A DNA stretch of 14,860 nucleotides from Burkholderiales bacterium. Its GTDB lineage: Bacteria; Pseudomonadota; Gammaproteobacteria; Burkholderiales; Burkholderiaceae_C. Location of the stretch: assembly GCA_947462175.1 (NCBI GenBank), contig CANHOE010000025.1:1-14860 (forward strand). The letters run 5' to 3'. A program made the translations under genes and the position numbers. Under the pieces are notes generated by a model. That model ran no database searches. It was not told the DNA's origin and saw only the letters and a list, made by a program, of their open reading frames with translations. This document shows positions 7,361-14,492 of the stretch, piece after piece (within the stretch, counting starts at the first letter, position 1; every line of letters starts with the position of its first letter).

Positions 7361-7852
7361 TCAACCACGCGGGACCTGCCGATCGATTGCGGTGGTCCGA
7401 GTCGACTCCGTGTCGCGTGCATACAGTGCGCAGCGCAAGGGCTGCCACTGGGTTTCGATACCGTGCCGTTGCACCGGGATCCAGCCGCTTCGCAGAAGGT
7501 ACGGCGGCAGATCGGCGTGAAGTTTCAGCAGCATCCAGCCGCCAAGATCCAGCACGACGCTCAGCCCGAGCACCTCGATTTCGACCGCACCGCGGCTGGG
7601 ATCGGTGACGTGCCATCGCTGCGCGTCCCACCTCAGCACGATCGGCTGTCGCCTCACCAGATCAAGCGTTCCGAGCAAACCCACCAGCACGGAGAGGATC
7701 AGAGACATGCTGGCCACGTCAAGCGGTTCGTCATGGTGCGTGACCAACCAAGCTATAGCGACGGCCAACGTCGTGCCGCTGATCAAGCCGAGTAGCGCGT
7801 TCCAGACACCGAAGCGCTGAACTATCACTTGCACTGCCGACGCCGCTTGCAT
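7361..7852 (-). CDS. Small two-helix membrane protein, YgfX/CptA-like
   Basis: Predicted 163 residues. Two hydrophobic segments lie at about 18-38 and 47-66, separated by a short acidic turn (HHDEPLD). A soluble C-terminal part follows, with IVLRWDAQRW at 71-80, GWMLLKL at 105-111 and WQPLRCALYAR at 136-146. This layout, with two N-terminal helices, a tryptophan-containing strand after the second helix and a closing W-x-x-L-R-x-x-L motif, resembles the YgfX/CptA family. Those proteins are described in E. coli as inner-membrane proteins affecting the cytoskeletal proteins MreB and FtsZ. The resemblance is by eye and the function here is inferred only. The gene starts 17 bases after fabF and ends 4 bases before rpoE, so it bridges the lipid and stress blocks. 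Its ribosome site is weak (GAGGG, 14 bases upstream). No sdhE-type partner gene is adjacent. Confidence 0.8.
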   Translation of the reverse strand: MQAASAVQVIVQRFGVWNALLGLISGTTLAVAIAWLVTHHDEPLDVASMSLILSVLVGLLGTLDLVRRQPIVLRWDAQRWHVTDPSRGAVEIEVLGLSVVLDLGGWMLLKLHADLPPYLLRSGWIPVQRHGIETQWQPLRCALYARDTESTRTTAIDRQVPRG

Positions 7853-7869
7853 GACGCCGCGGTCAGCCC

Positions 7870-9114
7870 TCAGACACGCTTGAAAACGAGCGTGCCGTTG
7901 GTTCCCCCAAACCCGAAATTGTTCTTGACTGCCAGTTCGATCTTCATCTCGCGCGCTGTGTTGGCGCAGTAATCAAGGTCGCATTCAGGATCCTGATTGA
8001 AGATGTTGATCGTCGGCGGTGCCACCTGATCGCGTACCGCCAGCACAGTGAACAGCGATTCGATGCCCCCTGCCCCGCCGAGCAGGTGCCCGGTCATCGA
8101 CTTGGTGGAACTGACAGTCAGCTTGTGCGCATGGTCACCAAACGCCAGCTTGATCGCGTTGGTTTCGTTCACGTCGCCCAGCGGCGTCGACGTGCCATGG
8201 GCATTCAGGTACTGCACCTGATCGGCCGACACGCCGGCGTTGCGCAGAGCCGCTCGCATGGACCGCTTCGGGCCGTCCACGCTAGGCGCGGTCATGTGAT
8301 GCGCGTCAGCACCCATGCCATAGCCCACCAGTTCGGCATAGATCGTTGCGCCGCGCCGCTTCGCGTGCTCGTACTCTTCAAGCACCATGGCACCGGCGCC
8401 CTCCCCCAGAACGAAACCGTCACGGTCTCGGTCCCAAGGGCGCGACGCGGTGGCAGGATCATCGTTGCGAGTGGACAACGCCCGCGCCGCCGCGAAGCCG
8501 CCCACGCCAAGCGGCGACACCGTGGCCTCGGCACCGCCAGCGACCATGACATCGGCATCACCGTACTCGATCATGCGGCCCGCTTCGCCGATGCAATGCA
8601 AGCCGGTGGTACAGGCCGTCACGATGGCCAGGTTGGGCCCTTGGAAACCGAACTTGATCGACAAGTGGCCGGAGATCATGTTGATGATCGAGGCCGGCAC
8701 GAAGAACGGAGAAATGCGGCGGGGACCGCGGGCCGACAGCTCCGCGTGGGTGGCCTCGATCAAAGGCAGACCGCCAATGCCCGAGCCGACCAGGCAGCCA
8801 ATACGCTCGGCCTGCTCTTCACTCAACTCGTCATTGGTTTTCAGTCCGGAGTCGCGCACCGCCTGAATGGACGCCGCCATGCCGAACTGCATGAAGACAT
8901 CCATGTGCCGGGCTTCCTTCGCAGGGAAGTAGTCCTCGACATTGAAGTTCTTCACCTCTCCTGCGATACGGCACGAGAAGCTGGAAGCATCGAAGCGGGT
9001 GATGCCGGCAATACCGGAACGGCCGGCCAGGATGTTGGCCCAGCCTTCCTTGACCGAATTGCCGACGGGGCTGATCAGCCCCAGTCCGGTGACCACAACG
9101 CGGCGCCGGGTCAT
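7870..9114 (-). CDS. fabF: 3-oxoacyl-ACP synthase II
   Basis: Predicted 414-residue condensing enzyme that elongates acyl-ACP with malonyl-ACP. The thiolase-fold catalytic triad is intact: Cys168 (TACTTGLH), His306 (NAHGTSTPLGD) and His343 (KSMTGHLLGGAGG), with the conserved Lys338. The 37-residue gap between the two histidines equals that of E. coli FabF (413 residues). The glycine-rich end NNFGFGGTNGTLVF is also typical. The longest frame begins at a TTG at 9126, and another ATG lies at 9120. I prefer the ATG at 9114 because it gives the family start MTRRRVVVTGLG and has GGGG six bases upstream. It lies 94 bases after acpP, the usual order. It is named fabF rather than fabB from its length, motifs and position next to acpP. 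Confidence 0.97.
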   Translation of the reverse strand: MTRRRVVVTGLGLISPVGNSVKEGWANILAGRSGIAGITRFDASSFSCRIAGEVKNFNVEDYFPAKEARHMDVFMQFGMAASIQAVRDSGLKTNDELSEEQAERIGCLVGSGIGGLPLIEATHAELSARGPRRISPFFVPASIINMISGHLSIKFGFQGPNLAIVTACTTGLHCIGEAGRMIEYGDADVMVAGGAEATVSPLGVGGFAAARALSTRNDDPATASRPWDRDRDGFVLGEGAGAMVLEEYEHAKRRGATIYAELVGYGMGADAHHMTAPSVDGPKRSMRAALRNAGVSADQVQYLNAHGTSTPLGDVNETNAIKLAFGDHAHKLTVSSTKSMTGHLLGGAGGIESLFTVLAVRDQVAPPTINIFNQDPECDLDYCANTAREMKIELAVKNNFGFGGTNGTLVFKRV

Positions 9115-9135
9115 TGGCATCCCCAATGTGGAGCG

Positions 9136-9159
9136 AGCCCGCTGGTTATCGAGCAGGCT
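9136..9159 (-). repeat. Hairpin in the acpP-fabF spacer
   Basis: On the minus strand AGCCTGCT pairs with AGCGGGCT over 8 bp (one G-U wobble) around an eight-base loop. It lies 49 bases after the acpP stop and 21 bases before the fabF start. No T run follows, so full termination is unlikely. A structure here could lower fabF expression relative to the very abundant carrier protein or stabilise the acpP transcript's 3' end, but that is inference. Confidence 0.45.
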
Positions 9160-9208
9160 GGATCAATCGAACATGGCGGGCGGAAATGCATGCAGTGGAG
9201 GCTCTGTA

Positions 9209-9448
9209 TCAGGCCTTTTGGTGCTTCAACGCGTAGTCGATCGCGAGTTGAACCGTGGTGATTTTTTCTGCCTCTTCGTCTGGTATCTCGATACCGAACT
9301 CGTCTTCGAGGGCCATCACCAACTCGACCGTATCGAGTGAATCCGCGCCCAGATCAGCGACGAAGGCCTTCTCGTTGGAGACGTCAGATTCGGGTACGCC
9401 CAGTTGTTCGGCGATGATTTTCTTGACGCGGGATTCGATATCGCTCAT
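9209..9448 (-). CDS. acpP: Acyl carrier protein
   Basis: Predicted 79-residue acidic four-helix carrier that holds growing acyl chains on a phosphopantetheine arm. The attachment site is Ser37 in the invariant motif GADSLDTVEL. The acidic recognition helix EDEFGIEIPDEEAEKI follows. Length and sequence match the family closely. The open frame extends 18 codons upstream, but MSDIESRVKK is the standard N-terminus and a strong GGAGG precedes that ATG by four bases. The gene sits between fabG and fabF, the classic order. A 128-base spacer separates it from fabG, long enough to hold its own promoter, as expected for a very highly expressed protein. Confidence 0.98.
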   Translation of the reverse strand: MSDIESRVKKIIAEQLGVPESDVSNEKAFVADLGADSLDTVELVMALEDEFGIEIPDEEAEKITTVQLAIDYALKHQKA

Positions 9449-9449
9449 G

Positions 9450-9463
9450 ACTCCTCCAGGAGT
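9450..9463 (-). promoter_or_regulatory. acpP ribosome-binding site inside a small hairpin
   Basis: On the minus strand ACTCC (9463-9459), loop TGGA and GGAGT (9454-9450) form a perfect 5-bp hairpin ending one base before the acpP ATG. The Shine-Dalgarno GGAGG (9457-9453) lies partly in the loop and partly in the stem. Folding could reduce ribosome access unless translation keeps it open. The stem is short, so its effect is uncertain. Confidence 0.5.
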
Positions 9464-9483
9464 GTTGTCTGAAACAGCCCGGG

Positions 9484-9489
9484 ATTCTA
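9484..9489 (-). promoter_or_regulatory. Possible acpP -10 box (TAGAAT)
   Basis: TAGAAT on the minus strand differs from TATAAT at one position and lies 35 bases before the acpP ATG, within the 128-base fabG-acpP spacer. No good -35 hexamer sits 16-18 bases upstream. A separate acpP promoter is plausible from what is known of E. coli, but the sequence support here is thin. Confidence 0.25.
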
Positions 9490-9576
9490 AAGGTTGCAAC
9501 ATGTCGCCTTACGAAGACTGTGCTCGCTTCGGCCGGCCGGGCAAACCGGGTCGATGGATTGATGCGTCGCGCGCGG

Positions 9577-10326
9577 TCAGTTCATGAACATGCCGCCGTT
9601 GACATGCAGTTCAGTGCCAGTGATGTAACCCGCGGCATCGGACGCGAGGAAGGCCACCGCATGGGCCACATCGCCGACGTTGCCGAGCCGGCCGAGCGGA
9701 ATCTGCGTCAGCAGGGCTTCCTTCTGTGCGGCTGGCAGCGCATCGGTCATGTCGGTCGCAATAAAGCCCGGCGCCACGCAGTTCACGGTGATGCTGCGGC
9801 TGCCCAGCTCGCGCGCCAGCGAGCGGGTCATGCCGGCAACGCCGGCCTTGGCCGCAGCGTAGTTGGCCTGGCCGGCATTGCCACTGGCGCCCACGACCGA
9901 GGTGATGTTGATGATGCGGCCATGCCGCTGCTTGACCATCGGCCGAATGACGGCTCGGCTGAGGCGGAACACCGCGTTCAGGTTGGTGTCGATCACGCAT
10001 TCCCACTCAGCATCCTTCATCCGCATCGACAGGTTGTCGCGCGTGATGCCGGCGTTGTTGACCAGCACATGCAGTGCGCCATGGGCCTTCAGAACTGCGT
10101 CGACCGTGCGATCGACAGCGGCCGCATCGTTCACGTCAAGGCAGGTGCCAGAGCAACCGGGGAAAGCAGCCAGTGCCTCGCTGATCGCCTGCGCCCCCAA
10201 TTCAGTCGTTGCGGTACCGATCACCGTCAGACCGCGTTGCGCCAGTTCAAGGGCAATCGCCCGGCCGATGCCGCGCGAAGCACCAGTCACGAGCGCGATA
10301 CGGGTTGTTGTTTGCTCAGTCGTCAT
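9577..10326 (-). CDS. fabG: 3-oxoacyl-ACP reductase
   Basis: Predicted 249-residue NADPH-dependent short-chain dehydrogenase that reduces 3-oxoacyl-ACP, the first reductive step of elongation. The cofactor-binding motif TGASRGIG is at 14-21 and NNAG at 90-93. The catalytic set is Asn115, Ser143, Tyr156 and Lys160 (YAAAKAG), in the correct short-chain dehydrogenase spacing. The C-terminus ITGTELHVNGGMFMN is typical of FabG. The ATG overlaps the fabD stop by four bases (ATGA), and a GGAG lies 7 bases upstream inside fabD, so translation is probably coupled. The next gene is acpP. Confidence 0.97.
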   Translation of the reverse strand: MTTEQTTTRIALVTGASRGIGRAIALELAQRGLTVIGTATTELGAQAISEALAAFPGCSGTCLDVNDAAAVDRTVDAVLKAHGALHVLVNNAGITRDNLSMRMKDAEWECVIDTNLNAVFRLSRAVIRPMVKQRHGRIINITSVVGASGNAGQANYAAAKAGVAGMTRSLARELGSRSITVNCVAPGFIATDMTDALPAAQKEALLTQIPLGRLGNVGDVAHAVAFLASDAAGYITGTELHVNGGMFMN

Positions 10327-11267
10327 GCCAGCACTCCACGCACGTCAGCCAACGAAGCAGGATCGAACAGCGCTGCCGAGATCGCCTCGGCATCAATGCG
10401 CTTGACCATGCCTGAAAGCACTTTCCCAGGGCCACATTCGATCAGATGAGTAACGCCCCTTGCACGGATGGCCTGGACGGTTTCGAACCAGCGCACCGGC
10501 CCGAAAGCCTGCCGATACAGCGCATCGCGGATGCGCACCGGGTCAATTTCGGCGGTCACGTCGATGTTGTTCACCACCGGCACCGACGGGGCTTGGAACG
10601 TCACCGACGCCAGGCGCTCCTTCAAACGCTCCGCGGCAGGCCTCATCAGGCTGCAATGAAAGGGCGCGGATACCGGCAAAGGCAAGGTTCGCTTGGCGCC
10701 TGCAGCCTTCAGCAGTTCACATGCCTTCAACACGCCGGCTTGCGAGCCGGAGATCACGGTCTGCTTCGGATCATTGAAGTTGGCCGCCTCCACGGCTTCG
10801 CCGCTGGCCGCCGCAGCCTCGGCACAACCGGCGCGCACCACCTCTGCATCAAGCCCGAGGATCGCCGCCATCGCGCCCATGCCAACCGGCACCGCCTCCT
10901 GCATCGCCTGCGCGCGAAATCGCACCAGCGGCAGCGCATCGGCCAAGCTCAACGAACCGGCCGCCACCAAAGCGCTGTATTCGCCCAGCGAATGCCCGGC
11001 GACCACCGTCGGCGCCAGCCCGGTTTCGGCCATCCAAGCGCGGTAGCAGGCGATTCCTGCCGTCAGCATCACCGGTTGCGTGTTGGTCGTCAGGTCGAGC
11101 TGCTCCTTCGGACCCTCGCGGACGAGCCTCGCGATGTCTGAGTCCAGCGCATCAGAAGCCTCTGCCAGCGTCTGCGAGACCGCGAGGTGGTCGCCCCAGG
11201 CATCGAGCATGCCTACGGCCTGTGAGCCCTGACCAGGAAAGAGAAAAGCGAATGAAGTGATCGACAT
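10323..11267 (-). CDS. fabD: Malonyl-CoA:ACP transacylase
   Basis: Predicted 314 residues. It moves malonyl from CoA to acyl carrier protein, supplying the elongation substrate. Conserved parts are FPGQGSQ at 10-16 (oxyanion glutamine Gln12), GHSLGEYSAL at 91-100 with nucleophile Ser93, Arg118 in RFRAQAM, and His204 in APFHCSLM. These match E. coli positions to within a few residues. The open frame extends 33 codons upstream into fabH, but MSITSFAFLFPGQG is the normal family start. No Shine-Dalgarno is present: the 20 bases before the ATG are pyrimidine-rich. It starts 58 bases after fabH and overlaps fabG by four bases. Confidence 0.97.
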   Translation of the reverse strand: MSITSFAFLFPGQGSQAVGMLDAWGDHLAVSQTLAEASDALDSDIARLVREGPKEQLDLTTNTQPVMLTAGIACYRAWMAETGLAPTVVAGHSLGEYSALVAAGSLSLADALPLVRFRAQAMQEAVPVGMGAMAAILGLDAEVVRAGCAEAAAASGEAVEAANFNDPKQTVISGSQAGVLKACELLKAAGAKRTLPLPVSAPFHCSLMRPAAERLKERLASVTFQAPSVPVVNNIDVTAEIDPVRIRDALYRQAFGPVRWFETVQAIRARGVTHLIECGPGKVLSGMVKRIDAEAISAALFDPASLADVRGVLA

Positions 11268-11325
11268 GGGAAAGAGACAAGAGAAACAAGGCAGCGCACG
11301 ACAGCCCAGGCTGGGGGTAGCGACC

Positions 11326-12336
11326 TCAGAAATCCAACAGCACAGCGCCCCAGGTGAACCCGCCACCTACGCCTTCGAGCATGACCGTGTCGCCCCGCGT
11401 GATGCGCCGATCGCGCACAGCGACATCGAGCGCCAGCGGGATCGACGCGGCAGACGTATTGCCGTGGTCGGCCACGGTGACGATCACCTTGTCCATCGAC
11501 AGCTTCAGCTTGCGCGCGGTGCTTTGCATGATGCGAATGTTGGCCTGATGCGGAATCAGCCAGTCGATGTCGGCTTCGCTGCGACCGGCCTTCTCCAACA
11601 CAGATCGGGCCACGTCCTCCAGCACACCGACAGCCAGCTTGAACACCGCCTGCCCATCCATCTTCAGCAACGGATCGCCGCGGACCTTGCCTCCGGCAAC
11701 GCCGCCTGGCGTGCACAGGATGCCCACATGCTGGCCGTCGGCGTGCAGTTCGCTGGCGATGAGGCCAGGGGTGTCGCTGGCCTGCAGCAGCACGGCGCCG
11801 GCGCCGTCACCAAACAGCACGCAGGTGCCACGGTCATCGAAATCCAGCAGGCGCGAAAACACCTCTGCGCCGATCACCAGCGCCTTGCTGGCCGCACCGG
11901 TTCGAATCATGGCGTCGGCCACGGTCAGCGCGTACACGAAGCCGGAGCACACCGCCTGCACGTCGAAGGCCGGGCAGCCGGAGATGCCGAGCTTGTGTTG
12001 CACGATGCACGCCGTTGACGGAAACACCATGTCCGGCGTCGACGTGGCCACGATGATCAGATCGACCGATGCTGCGTCGCAATCGGCCGCCTCGAGCGCG
12101 CGCCGCGCGGCGGACACCGCGAGATCGCTGCACTGCTCTGTCTCGGCTGCGAAATGGCGCGCGCGGATGCCGGTGCGCTCGACGATCCATTCGTCGGACG
12201 TCTCGACACCTCGCAAGGCCAGTTGAGCGGCCAGCTCGGCATTGGTCAACCGTTGTGCGGGAAGGTAGGCGCCGGTTCCTGCGATGCGGGAAAAGCGCAG
12301 CGCGGGTGCAGTCGCGGTAACGACAGTGCCGTTCAT
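11326..12336 (-). CDS. fabH: 3-oxoacyl-ACP synthase III
   Basis: Predicted 336-residue initiating condensing enzyme that joins acetyl-CoA (or another short acyl-CoA) to malonyl-ACP. The triad is Cys130 (QAVCSGFVYAL), His263 (IPHQANIRIM) and Asn293 (DHGNTSAASIP); spacing matches E. coli FabH within one residue. Relative to that enzyme there are about 12 extra residues before the IAGTGAYLP motif. No alternative ATG, GTG or TTG exists between the chosen ATG and that motif, so the extension is real if the start is. The ATG overlaps the plsX stop by four bases (ATGA) and has no visible Shine-Dalgarno, which argues for translational coupling to plsX. Confidence 0.97.
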   Translation of the reverse strand: MNGTVVTATAPALRFSRIAGTGAYLPAQRLTNAELAAQLALRGVETSDEWIVERTGIRARHFAAETEQCSDLAVSAARRALEAADCDAASVDLIIVATSTPDMVFPSTACIVQHKLGISGCPAFDVQAVCSGFVYALTVADAMIRTGAASKALVIGAEVFSRLLDFDDRGTCVLFGDGAGAVLLQASDTPGLIASELHADGQHVGILCTPGGVAGGKVRGDPLLKMDGQAVFKLAVGVLEDVARSVLEKAGRSEADIDWLIPHQANIRIMQSTARKLKLSMDKVIVTVADHGNTSAASIPLALDVAVRDRRITRGDTVMLEGVGGGFTWGAVLLDF

Positions 12337-13442
12337 GCGGTGAGGCGGGACGCAAGCATCTTGGGGGGTTCGTTGTCACCGGGGAGCGAACTGGCCGGCA
12401 TGGCCTGGAGCGTGTCGCGAATACGATCGTGCACGTTGTCGAGCAACCCGTTGCGGGCGGCATCATAAGCCCGGTTCAGCGCCTGCTCGAACGCAAACGA
12501 ATCGGCGGAGCCATGGCTCTTGAAAACCAATCCACGCAATCCAAGCAACGCGGCACCGTTGTATCGCCGGTGATCGACACGTGCCTTGAAGCGGTTCAGC
12601 ACGGGCATAGCCGCCACGGCTGCAATCTTGGTCAGCAGGTTGCGCTTGAATTCCTGCTTGATGAAGTCTGAAAGCATGGCCACCAGGCCTTCAGCAGTCT
12701 TCAGGGCCACATTGCCGACGAACCCGTCGCACACAACGATGTCGGCCGTGCCCTTGAAGATATCGTTTCCCTCGACATTGCCGTGGAAGTTCAAATGCCC
12801 GCTGGCCGCGGCGGCACGGAGCAACTCCCCGGCCTGCTTGATGGTGTCGCTGCCCTTGATCGCTTCCTCGCCGATGTTCAGCAAGCCGACAGTCGGCTGC
12901 TCCTTGCCTTCGACCGCCGACACAAGCGCACTGCCCATGACTGCGAACTGCAGCAGATGCTCTGCGGTGCAATCCACGTTGGCGCCGAGGTCGAGTACGG
13001 TGGTGTAGCCGTCGCGCTGGTTGGGCATCACCGTCGCAATGGCCGGCCGGTCGATGCCCTCCAGCGTTTTCAACACGTAGCGTGACACCGCCATCAGCGC
13101 GCCGGTGTTGCCGGCAGACACACACGCATCGGCAGCAGAGACGCCATCTTCATCGGGCTTGACGAGGTCGACGGCCAGGCGCATCGACGAGCGCTTCTTG
13201 CGCCGCAGTGCTACTTCGATCGCGTCGTGCATCTCGACCACTTCCGGCGCATCGACCAAGCGACATCGCGCCCAATGGGCTGCAGGCGACAATGCCTCGG
13301 GCCGTCCGACCAGGATCAGTTCGGCCTCAGGGTGATGCTCGAGAAACGCGCGGCAAGCCGGCAAAGTGACCGACGGACCGTGGTCACCCCCCATGCAATC
13401 GACAGCCAGACGCACTTGGCGACGCGAGATACCCTGGTTCAT
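12333..13442 (-). CDS. plsX: Phosphate acyltransferase PlsX
   Basis: Predicted 369 residues. PlsX makes acyl-phosphate from acyl-ACP and phosphate, feeding PlsY for phospholipid synthesis. Family signatures seen are RLAVDCMGGDHGP at 11-23, SAGNTGALM at 109-117, DRPAIA at 131-136 and DLGANVDC at 151-158. The C-terminus is about 20 residues longer than in many PlsX proteins and has a Pro/Ser-rich tail. The open frame extends 28 codons upstream to a TTG; I prefer the ATG giving MNQGISRRQVRLAVD. It has no clear ribosome-binding site, so the start carries some doubt. It lies 170 bases downstream of rpmF, with hairpins in the spacer, and overlaps fabH by four bases. Confidence 0.95.
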   Translation of the reverse strand: MNQGISRRQVRLAVDCMGGDHGPSVTLPACRAFLEHHPEAELILVGRPEALSPAAHWARCRLVDAPEVVEMHDAIEVALRRKKRSSMRLAVDLVKPDEDGVSAADACVSAGNTGALMAVSRYVLKTLEGIDRPAIATVMPNQRDGYTTVLDLGANVDCTAEHLLQFAVMGSALVSAVEGKEQPTVGLLNIGEEAIKGSDTIKQAGELLRAAAASGHLNFHGNVEGNDIFKGTADIVVCDGFVGNVALKTAEGLVAMLSDFIKQEFKRNLLTKIAAVAAMPVLNRFKARVDHRRYNGAALLGLRGLVFKSHGSADSFAFEQALNRAYDAARNGLLDNVHDRIRDTLQAMPASSLPGDNEPPKMLASRLTA

Positions 13443-13511
13443 GTTGTCGACACAGCGATCACGGTGACGCTTACCGGTTGAAGAGCAGCAGAGGCTTGGC
13501 AGAAATGCGAA

Positions 13512-13544
13512 GGCCCGGCATTGCAAGTGTGCAGCGGCCGGGCC
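13512..13544 (-). repeat. Perfect 8-bp inverted repeat between rpmF and plsX
   Basis: GGCCCGGC (13512-13519) and GCCGGGCC (13537-13544) are exact inverted repeats around a 17-base centre. As minus-strand RNA this is a stable all-GC stem 69 bases before the plsX ATG. It is followed by a broken pyrimidine stretch (TTCGCATTTCT) rather than a solid T run. It may attenuate transcription between rpmF and the lipid genes or mark an RNA processing point. It is not a clear terminator. Confidence 0.5.
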
Positions 13545-13571
13545 ATCGGTAACAGCAGTTGATCAATCTAG

Positions 13572-13586
13572 GCGCTGCGGCAGCGC
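13572..13586 (-). repeat. Hairpin downstream of rpmF (second of a pair)
   Basis: On the minus strand GCGCTG, loop CCG and CAGCGC form a perfect 6-bp stem 27-41 bases past the rpmF stop. No T run follows. With the hairpin at 13600-13614 it makes two successive stems at the rpmF 3' end, which could protect this part of the message from exonucleases. Confidence 0.4.
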
Positions 13587-13599
13587 AACGCTTTCGATC

Positions 13600-13614
13600 G
13601 AGCGTCTAACGCTC
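13600..13614 (-). repeat. Hairpin overlapping the rpmF stop codon
   Basis: On the minus strand GAGCGT, loop TAG and ACGCTC form a perfect 6-bp stem that begins inside the rpmF stop codon. No T run follows directly, so termination by it alone is unlikely. Confidence 0.4.
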
Positions 13615-13795
13615 AAGCGTCTGCTTTGGTCTTGAAGATCTTGCGGCCGCGGTAAAAACCGTTGGGGCTGATGTGGTGACGCAGATGCTGCTCGCCCGTA
13701 GTCGGCTCGATCGCGGTTCCAGGCGTGTTCAGCGCATAGTGGGACCGATGCATGCCGCGCTTCGAAGGCGACTTCTTGTTTTGCTGGACAGCCAT
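13613..13795 (-). CDS. rpmF: 50S ribosomal protein L32
   Basis: Predicted 60 residues, a normal length for L32, a small component of the large ribosomal subunit. It begins MAVQQNKKSPSKRGMHRSH and ends with PNGFYRGRKIFKTK, both diagnostic. There are no cysteines, so this is the form without a zinc-binding ribbon. The frame runs 15 codons further upstream, but GGAG six bases before this ATG and the family N-terminus fix the start. It lies 145 bases after yceD and ahead of plsX, the widespread yceD-rpmF-plsX-fab arrangement that links ribosome and lipid synthesis. Confidence 0.98.
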   Translation of the reverse strand: MAVQQNKKSPSKRGMHRSHYALNTPGTAIEPTTGEQHLRHHISPNGFYRGRKIFKTKADA

Positions 13796-13849
13796 GTGAA
13801 TCTCCGCATACGTTGGTGGTGGCGCCCGGTGGCGAACCACTGCGGGACG

Positions 13850-13865
13850 GGCTCTTATCAGAGCC
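13850..13865 (-). repeat. Hairpin in the yceD-rpmF spacer
   Basis: GGCTCT and AGAGCC form a perfect 6-bp stem around a four-base loop (GATA on the minus strand), 54 bases before the rpmF ATG. No T run follows. It would lie in the rpmF leader. Regulation of rpmF by it is speculative. Confidence 0.4.
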
Positions 13866-13940
13866 TGAGGCCAGTTGGCCCGGATTGAACCCTGGGGACA
13901 ACACCTGCCGAAAAGCCCAAAAGTATATCAGCAGCACGCA

Positions 13941-14492
13941 TCAATTGGGCAGTGACTTTCGCTTCAGCTCGCCCAGCACCGCAAAGGGGTTGGCACGCTC
14001 CTCGAATGGCTCGGTGTTGTCAGGCGGCTTCAAGGGCTGCGGGCACGTTACATGGCGTGGCACCAGCGGAAGGGCCAACAGCAGTTCGTCCTCGATGAGT
14101 TCGATCAGGCTCAGTGTGCGGCTGAGCGCCAACACGTCCTCTTCGCTGTCAGCATCGATTTCTGCCGCCAGTGCCTCATCGGCGACAAATTGAAAACTGC
14201 GCTGCGCGTCCACCGCCGTGTCTACCGACTGCAGGCAGCGTTGACAAACCAAACCGAGCCGCGCCCGGCATTCCAGGTGCAGCCAGACCTGTGGTTCACC
14301 ACCACGGCGAGCGCGGGATTCACCGATTACCCGCCACTCCACCTGCTCGTCGGTCGCCGGCTTGGCGTCGACATGAGCCTCCCCGCACAAACGATCAAGC
14401 GCTGCCAGCGGCCAGGTTCCGGCTGCCTCTGCGGCTTCTTTGGCAAACGCAGCCACGTCCACGCACAAGGGGTCGAATGCACGTGTTTCCAT
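13941..14492 (-). CDS. yceD: YceD/DUF177 family protein
   Basis: Predicted 183 residues of the DUF177 family, which is nearly always encoded just before rpmF and has been linked to 23S rRNA accumulation. Visible family marks are the LVCQRCLQSV motif at 81-90 with the Cys83-x-x-Cys86 pair, the acidic run EIDADSEED at 111-119, ELIEDELLLALPLVPRH at 131-147, and NPFAVLGELK at 168-177 near the end. The frame extends 24 codons upstream, through the spacer toward maf, but METRAFDP gives the usual length. The ribosome site is weak. The gene is divergent from maf. Confidence 0.9.
   Translation of the reverse strand: METRAFDPLCVDVAAFAKEAAEAAGTWPLAALDRLCGEAHVDAKPATDEQVEWRVIGESRARRGGEPQVWLHLECRARLGLVCQRCLQSVDTAVDAQRSFQFVADEALAAEIDADSEEDVLALSRTLSLIELIEDELLLALPLVPRHVTCPQPLKPPDNTEPFEERANPFAVLGELKRKSLPN

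Noticed and set aside
7481..7540. Possible sigma-E promoter inside the YgfX-like gene (GAAACTT on the minus strand)
   Set aside because: A -35-like match is present, but no TCTGA- or TCAAA-like -10 occurs at the required distance.
8086..9261. Long plus-strand open frame (391 codons) opposite fabF
   Set aside because: It is antisense to a gene with an intact catalytic triad. Its product is rich in Arg, His and Gly with no recognisable domain, a usual by-product of GC-rich codon use.
9520..10449. Plus-strand open frame (309 codons) opposite fabG
   Set aside because: It overlaps fabG throughout, has no family resemblance and no good ribosome-binding site.
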